NCBI GenBank assembly: GCA_019648995.1
Contig: BLXT01008461.1
Coordinates: 80,527 to 107,976, forward strand
Length of the DNA: 27,450 nucleotides
Source: Plakobranchus ocellatus
Taxonomy: Eukaryota > Mollusca > Gastropoda > Plakobranchidae
Direction of reading: 5' to 3'
The notes below the pieces were generated by a model. The model worked only from the letters and a program-made list of their open reading frames with translations, ran no database searches and was not told the origin of the DNA. Position 1 is the first letter of the stretch. Each line of letters begins with the position of its first letter. This document shows, one piece after another, positions 26,801 through 27,450 of this stretch. Position numbers and translations under genes: made by a program.

Positions 26801-26887
26801 GTATTAATCTGAATTACCAGTTTCTTCAGTGACATCTTTACACGCTCGCCTGGCAACTTCTGCAGATTCTTTGTTCAGACGATAAAC
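5796..26887 (-). CDS. MTR: Methionine synthase, cobalamin-dependent; 5'-partial, 28 exons in window
   Basis: Transfers a methyl group from 5-methyltetrahydrofolate to homocysteine through a cob(I)alamin/methylcobalamin cofactor, giving methionine and tetrahydrofolate in the cytosol. It links the folate and methionine cycles; in animals the oxidised cofactor is rescued by methionine synthase reductase. Coding exons run from 26818-26887 down to 5796-5882 and are listed individually. Joined, they give 3450 coding bases (1149 residues plus TAA) in one frame. The human protein has 1265 residues and the first codon here aligns near its residue 114, so only the N-terminus is missing. Domains in this partial protein: homocysteine-binding about 1-225, pterin-binding about 247-535, cobalamin cap about 540-656, cobalamin-binding about 657-790, activation domain about 840-1149. 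Zinc cysteines, the cobalamin-ligand histidine and the AdoMet-binding RPxxGYPSxPDH motif are all present. Introns with no separate entry contain only AT-rich sequence and homopolymer runs that I could not assign. Identity is certain; individual splice sites are by eye. Confidence 0.97.
6726..6926 (-). CDS. MTR: MTR exon W27 (activation domain, AdoMet site)
   Basis: Largest coding exon in the window, 67 whole codons, from [20 protein letters not shown] to [19 protein letters not shown] carries the conserved Arg (Arg1134 in E. coli) that contacts AdoMet during reductive methylation. [18 protein letters not shown] follows as in human SLAMAPASAVSGLYFSN. The acceptor is TTCCAG and the donor GTACGT. 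Confidence 0.96.
7315..7400 (-). repeat. SINE-like fragment, family A copy 5 (tail portion)
   Basis: Minus strand, in the intron between MTR exons W26 and W27. It has GGATCAAACTTCC in the B-box position, as in copy 4, then AAAAGCCTGGAGATCGTCTTGCAG, close to the shared family tail. The head is not clear. Confidence 0.45.
7553..7721 (-). CDS. MTR: MTR exon W26 (activation domain)
   Basis: Begins [20 protein letters not shown], then [20 protein letters not shown], and ends KIKYQ. [28 protein letters not shown] is highly diagnostic of the MetH activation domain. The acceptor is CTGTAAG and the donor GTAAGG. Confidence 0.95.
8151..8245 (+). repeat. SINE-like element, family A copy 2 (5'-truncated)
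   Basis: Lies in the intron between MTR exons W25 and W26, antisense to the gene. It shares TCTGTCG, GAGCCCCGC(T/C)ACCAG(T/C)GCC and AGCCTGAGATCACCTTGT.GTGG.CT.GCTA...CAAAAACCAA with the copy at 891-1040. About nine bases are missing where the B box should be, so this copy is dead for pol III transcription. Confidence 0.7.
8878..9014 (-). CDS. MTR: MTR exon W25 (activation domain)
   Basis: Begins [20 protein letters not shown] and ends [31 protein letters not shown] aligns with human [28 protein letters not shown]. The acceptor is TTTGTAG and the donor GTGAGT. It ends two bases into a Glu codon. Confidence 0.93.
9689..9870 (-). CDS. MTR: MTR exon W24 (activation domain)
   Basis: Begins [20 protein letters not shown] and ends [26 protein letters not shown] and TLFGLRQQ match human VGFWPAQSIQDDIHLY and TFYGLRQQ. 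The acceptor is TTGGCAG and the donor GTGTGT. The exon supplies the last two bases of the split Gly codon. Confidence 0.95.
10282..10437 (-). CDS. MTR: MTR exon W23 (activation domain)
   Basis: Begins [40 protein letters not shown] is the hallmark first segment of the AdoMet-binding domain, followed by [13 protein letters not shown]. The left end at 10282 (donor GTGTGT) was chosen because it rebuilds [11 protein letters not shown] with W24; the reading frame itself runs a few codons further to a stop in the intron. Confidence 0.93.
11162..11237 (-). CDS. MTR: MTR exon W22 (linker and activation domain start)
   Basis: Encodes [20 protein letters not shown] then STPPP. RKYLPLxxAR matches human RRYLPLSQARK, and the IDW segment begins the AdoMet-binding activation domain. 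The donor is GTTAGA. The intron upstream carries a 22-base tandem array. Confidence 0.9.
11381..11727. repeat. Degenerate 22-base tandem array, about 16 units
   Basis: Lies in the intron between MTR exons W21 and W22. The unit resembles GGTAATCATGGTTGTGTCCT plus two variable bases. Most units are exactly 22 bases, with a few of 21 or 23, and divergence is high, so the array is old. The 76-codon frame across it (11524-11754) arises from the repeat. Confidence 0.85.
12164..12262 (-). CDS. MTR: MTR exon W21 (linker to activation domain)
   Basis: Thirty-three whole codons: [20 protein letters not shown] then [13 protein letters not shown]. This acidic helical linker matches human [22 protein letters not shown]. 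The acceptor is CTTGTAG and the donor GTCTGT. Confidence 0.92.
12724..12805 (-). CDS. MTR: MTR exon W20 (cobalamin-binding domain)
   Basis: Encodes [20 protein letters not shown] then DASKAVVV, matching human [25 protein letters not shown]. It includes the last strand of the cobalamin domain. The donor is GTAAGC. It ends on a codon boundary. Confidence 0.94.
13089..13209 (-). CDS. MTR: MTR exon W19 (cobalamin-binding domain)
   Basis: Begins [20 protein letters not shown] and ends [18 protein letters not shown] and IGGATTS are the loops that hold the nucleotide tail of cobalamin. The acceptor is TTGTAG and the donor GTATGT. Phase 1 in, phase 2 out. Confidence 0.95.
13364..13430 (-). repeat. 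SINE-like element, family A copy 3 (fragment)
   Basis: Minus strand, in the intron between MTR exons W18 and W19. It contains AGCCTGAGATCACCTT, identical over 16 bases to copy 2, preceded by GGGTTCAAATTTGAACCC in the place of the B box. The head is not recognisable, so this is a truncated or heavily diverged copy. Confidence 0.5.
14018..14085 (-). CDS. MTR: MTR exon W18 (cobalamin-binding domain)
   Basis: Short exon encoding [20 protein letters not shown] then [13 protein letters not shown] is a conserved strand and loop of the Rossmann-like cobalamin domain. One base carries in from W17 and one base out to W19. The acceptor is TGCAG and the donor GTGAGA. Confidence 0.93.
14659..14762 (-). 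CDS. MTR: MTR exon W17 (cobalamin-binding domain, axial histidine)
   Basis: Begins [20 protein letters not shown] and continues [21 protein letters not shown] is the DxHxxG cobalamin motif whose histidine replaces dimethylbenzimidazole as the lower axial cobalt ligand (His759 in E. coli MetH). The donor is GTGAGT. It ends two bases into a Lys codon. Confidence 0.96.
15500..15661 (-). CDS. MTR: MTR exon W16 (cobalamin cap domain)
   Basis: Fifty-four whole codons, from [20 protein letters not shown] to [19 protein letters not shown] and [18 protein letters not shown] are signature cap-domain helices covering the upper face of the corrin. The reading frame continues into the intron past a GTGAGT donor, where similarity stops. 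Confidence 0.96.
16374..16472 (-). CDS. MTR: MTR exon W15 (cobalamin cap domain)
   Basis: Thirty-three whole codons: [20 protein letters not shown] then [23 protein letters not shown] is the conserved entry into the four-helix cap that shields the methylcobalamin face. The acceptor is TTGCAG and the donor GTAAGT. Confidence 0.95.
16540..16800 (+). repeat. tRNA-derived SINE-like element, family B copy 1
   Basis: Lies in the intron between MTR exons W14 and W15, antisense to the gene. An A-box-like TGGCTCATCTGG at 16540-16551 and a B-box-like GGCTTGAATCC at 16584-16594 are separated by normal tRNA spacing. They are followed by about 200 bases of more GC-balanced sequence than the surrounding intron, ending near 16800. 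The tail differs from family A. Boundaries are approximate. Confidence 0.6.
17173..17265 (-). CDS. MTR: MTR exon W14 (linker and cobalamin cap start)
   Basis: Thirty-one whole codons: [20 protein letters not shown] then [11 protein letters not shown]. The DEWR...VEERL pattern matches human DEWRNGPVEERLEYALVKG. The glycine-rich start is a flexible linker that varies between species. The acceptor is TTCACAG and the donor GTCAGT. Confidence 0.93.
18015..18155 (-). CDS. MTR: MTR exon W13 (pterin-binding domain end)
   Basis: Forty-seven whole codons, from [20 protein letters not shown] to [17 protein letters not shown] closes the pterin barrel; [18 protein letters not shown] is the helix leading to the cobalamin cap. 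The acceptor is TGAAG and the donor GTTTGC. Confidence 0.94.
18341..18457 (-). CDS. MTR: MTR exon W12 (pterin-binding domain)
   Basis: Thirty-nine whole codons encoding [20 protein letters not shown] then [19 protein letters not shown]. The [13 protein letters not shown] motif near the pterin site is near-identical to human SGGLSNLSFSFRG. The acceptor is TTGTAG and the donor GTAAAT. Confidence 0.95.
18931..19110 (-). CDS. MTR: MTR exon W11 (pterin-binding domain)
   Basis: Sixty whole codons, from [20 protein letters not shown] to [26 protein letters not shown] matches human [20 protein letters not shown] closely and is a core strand of the pterin barrel. The acceptor is AACAG and the donor GTAATA. 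Confidence 0.95.
19420..19510. repeat. Imperfect direct duplication, about 54-base spacing
   Basis: TCAATGGCTTGCATCTTT (from 19421) recurs as TCGATGGCTTGCATCTTT (from 19475), each followed by a T-rich stretch and a TATA-like AT run. Located in the intron between W10 and W11. Probably a small local duplication. Confidence 0.6.
19807..19992 (-). CDS. MTR: MTR exon W10 (pterin-binding domain)
   Basis: Sixty-two whole codons, from [20 protein letters not shown] to FDEEGQ. CIDSSNF and NSISLKEGE are strongly conserved strands of the folate barrel. The acceptor is ATATAG and the donor GTGAGC. Both ends are on codon boundaries. Confidence 0.95.
20785..20925 (-). CDS. MTR: MTR exon W9 (pterin-binding domain)
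   Basis: Forty-seven whole codons, from [20 protein letters not shown] to SEPEISR. The [14 protein letters not shown] stretch holds the conserved Asp and Asn that contact the pterin ring in this fold. The acceptor is CAG and the donor GTAACA, a weaker site than its neighbours but the only one that keeps frame and family similarity. Confidence 0.94.
21721..21833 (-). CDS. MTR: MTR exon W8 (pterin-binding domain start)
   Basis: Encodes [20 protein letters not shown] then [32 protein letters not shown] is the opening strand and loop of the methyltetrahydrofolate-binding TIM barrel. The acceptor is CTCCAG and the donor GTGAGT. It ends on a codon boundary. Confidence 0.95.
22602..22681 (-). CDS. 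MTR: MTR exon W7 (end of homocysteine domain and linker)
   Basis: Encodes [20 protein letters not shown] then EGHCCIS, aligning with human [20 protein letters not shown]. It covers the last helix of the homocysteine barrel and the linker to the pterin domain. The donor is GTGATA. Phases fit both neighbours (one base in, one base out). Confidence 0.92.
23428..23495 (-). CDS. MTR: MTR exon W6 (homocysteine domain, zinc cysteine pair)
   Basis: Encodes [20 protein letters not shown] then HI. The adjacent cysteines in GGCCGT are the other two zinc ligands (human Cys323 and Cys324). The acceptor CTTTTTCAG lies only about 20 bases from a 34-base minisatellite in the upstream intron. The donor is GTGAGT. 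The exon ends two bases into a Lys codon. Confidence 0.95.
23517..23985. repeat. 34-base minisatellite, 14 units
   Basis: Lies in the intron between MTR exons W5 and W6. The unit starts GATGATTCAAGTGGTGAATG and continues GATAAAAGTGATAT. Units are 34 bases, except two of 29 (at 23653 and 23750, lacking the final five bases) and one of 37 (at 23881). Units are well conserved, suggesting recent or homogenised expansion. On the gene's strand the array ends about 20 bases before the W6 acceptor. Confidence 0.95.
24285..24346 (-). CDS. MTR: MTR exon W5 (homocysteine domain)
   Basis: Short exon of 62 bases encoding [20 protein letters not shown] and a final Lys, matching human [20 protein letters not shown]. 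It starts two bases into a codon carried over from W4 and ends on a codon boundary. The donor is GTAAGT. It is too short to stand out as a reading frame but is fixed by family similarity and phase. Confidence 0.93.
24802..24997 (-). CDS. MTR: MTR exon W4 (homocysteine domain, first zinc cysteine)
   Basis: Begins [20 protein letters not shown] and ends [10 protein letters not shown]. The GLNCALG motif carries the first of the three cysteines that bind the catalytic zinc, which activates homocysteine thiolate (Cys260 in human). The acceptor is CTCTAG and the donor GTAAGA. It starts on a codon boundary and ends with the first base of a Gly codon. Confidence 0.95.
25459..25625 (-). CDS. MTR: MTR exon W3 (homocysteine domain)
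   Basis: Reads [20 protein letters not shown], then [20 protein letters not shown] and on to YPRVPIF. The GGVDxLLxETIFDTxNAKAA block is diagnostic of MetH-type homocysteine-binding domains. The acceptor is CTGTAG and the donor GTGAGT. The reading frame runs on through both flanking introns, but residues outside these limits do not match the family. Confidence 0.95.
26233..26278 (+). repeat. Possible SINE tail fragment, family A copy 6
   Basis: Contains GAGCCTCAGATTACCTTG followed by AAAACCAAACC, resembling the family tail AGCCTGAGATCACCTTG...CAAAAACCAA. It lies in the intron between W2 and W3. Too short to be sure. Confidence 0.25.
26400..26492 (-). CDS. MTR: MTR exon W2 (homocysteine domain)
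   Basis: Reads [20 protein letters not shown] then [11 protein letters not shown]. The VAGAMGPTN stretch is a hallmark of the homocysteine S-methyltransferase barrel, lining the active site. The donor is GTGAGT. The exon starts in phase 1 and ends one base into a Thr codon completed by W3. A longer reading frame overlapping this exon is an out-of-frame shadow. Confidence 0.94.
26818..26887 (-). CDS. MTR: MTR exon W1 (first exon in window; homocysteine domain)
   Basis: Encodes [20 protein letters not shown] and a few more residues, matching human MTR from about residue 114. The acceptor is CAG before 26887 and the donor GTAATT below 26818. The exon starts on a codon boundary and ends with one base of the next codon (phase 1). 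Because it begins inside the homocysteine domain, at least one upstream coding exon must exist outside the window. Confidence 0.93.
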
Positions 26888-27450
26888 CTGAAACAGTAAG
26901 TAATGCACAAACTATGTCAGAATTTTTAAAAATGTACGGGGAGAATAAACCTTTTTTAGAAAATTCGCGCATTTAATTTGATAACTATAGATCAGTGATC
27001 AATCAACTCACTTCAATAATGAAGGTGTGTTAAATTTAAACGATAGAAAGACATTGATACACAGTGTCGTCCATACTCGCAAAGCATGTGCAGTTGCGAT
27101 AAAACACAACAATATGGAAGTCAACAAGCCTTCTCGAGTTATTAAAGCGAGGAAGAAATCTCTATAAAATAAAATTCACATCATGCAAATAAATGTCAAG
27201 AGAGCTTCTCTTTACTTAATTTTCTTTTCCTCAAACAGAATGAAAAACCCTTTCTTCTTTTTTNNNNAACGAGCAGGTTTTCTTTTTTCATCCCAATACA
27301 AAAACCATGGGTATCAGAGTGTCAGCCTGACACTACAAGGCCAGTATAGCTAGCAGCTGCTGAGAACAATATCCACACACTGTGTTACACGTATTGTGCG
27401 CAGGGACAAATGAGCATTGAAAATTACTTCACACAAATGATGTTTGACAG
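26888..27450 (-). other. Partial intron upstream of MTR exon W1, with N gap
   Basis: Part of the intron preceding W1. I searched the minus strand for residues just before those in W1 (family pattern around NTFxST...YGLE) and did not see them, so the preceding exon is outside the window. An assembly gap of four Ns lies at 27264-27267 beside a poly-T run. Confidence 0.7.

Noticed and set aside
27319..27333. Short perfect inverted repeat GTGTCAG-C-CTGACAC
   Set aside because: Seven-base arms are common by chance in a window of this size and no regulatory context is visible.

Overview
The window is a piece of an AT-rich animal nuclear genome. It carries one recognisable gene, on the minus strand: cobalamin-dependent methionine synthase (MTR, metH type). 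The gene is split into many short exons (62-201 bases of coding sequence) by introns of roughly 280-1160 bases. I reconstructed 28 coding exons by eye. Every one has an AG acceptor and a GT donor where expected, all 27 junctions keep the reading frame, and together they encode 1149 residues ending in TAA at 5796-5798. The most upstream exon (26818-26887) starts at about residue 114 of the human enzyme, so the first exon(s), the promoter and the N-terminal ~113 residues lie beyond the right edge. The protein family and the many-exon structure point to an invertebrate animal. A mollusc, perhaps a gastropod, is my best guess, but that rests on overall impression only.

Layout, left to right. Bases 1 to ~3700 are intergenic: no supported gene, one full-length tRNA-derived SINE-like element (891-1040) and a long compound microsatellite, (AAC)23 followed by (AAT)24. 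Bases ~3700-5795 lie downstream of the MTR stop codon and may be partly or wholly 3' UTR. They hold several AATAAA signals on the minus strand and two diverged SINE-like fragments in the same orientation as MTR. Bases 5796-26887 are the MTR exons and introns. Bases 26888-27450 are the start of the next intron upstream, with a four-base N gap at 27264-27267.

The exons supply, in protein order, the homocysteine-binding domain (N-terminus missing; all three zinc-ligand cysteines present), the methyltetrahydrofolate (pterin) domain, the cobalamin cap and cobalamin-binding domains with the GDVHDIG motif, and the C-terminal AdoMet-dependent activation domain with the [12 protein letters not shown] motif. 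This is an intact, ordinary housekeeping gene. I see no frameshift or missing catalytic residue.

The less ordinary content is non-coding: two families of tRNA-derived SINE-like repeats, a degenerate 22-base tandem array (11381-11727), and a 34-base minisatellite of 14 units (23517-23985) that ends about 20 bases from a splice acceptor. I found no second gene, no operon-like or defence system, and no CRISPR array. Splice sites, repeat families and UTR limits were inferred by eye, without alignment or transcript data.
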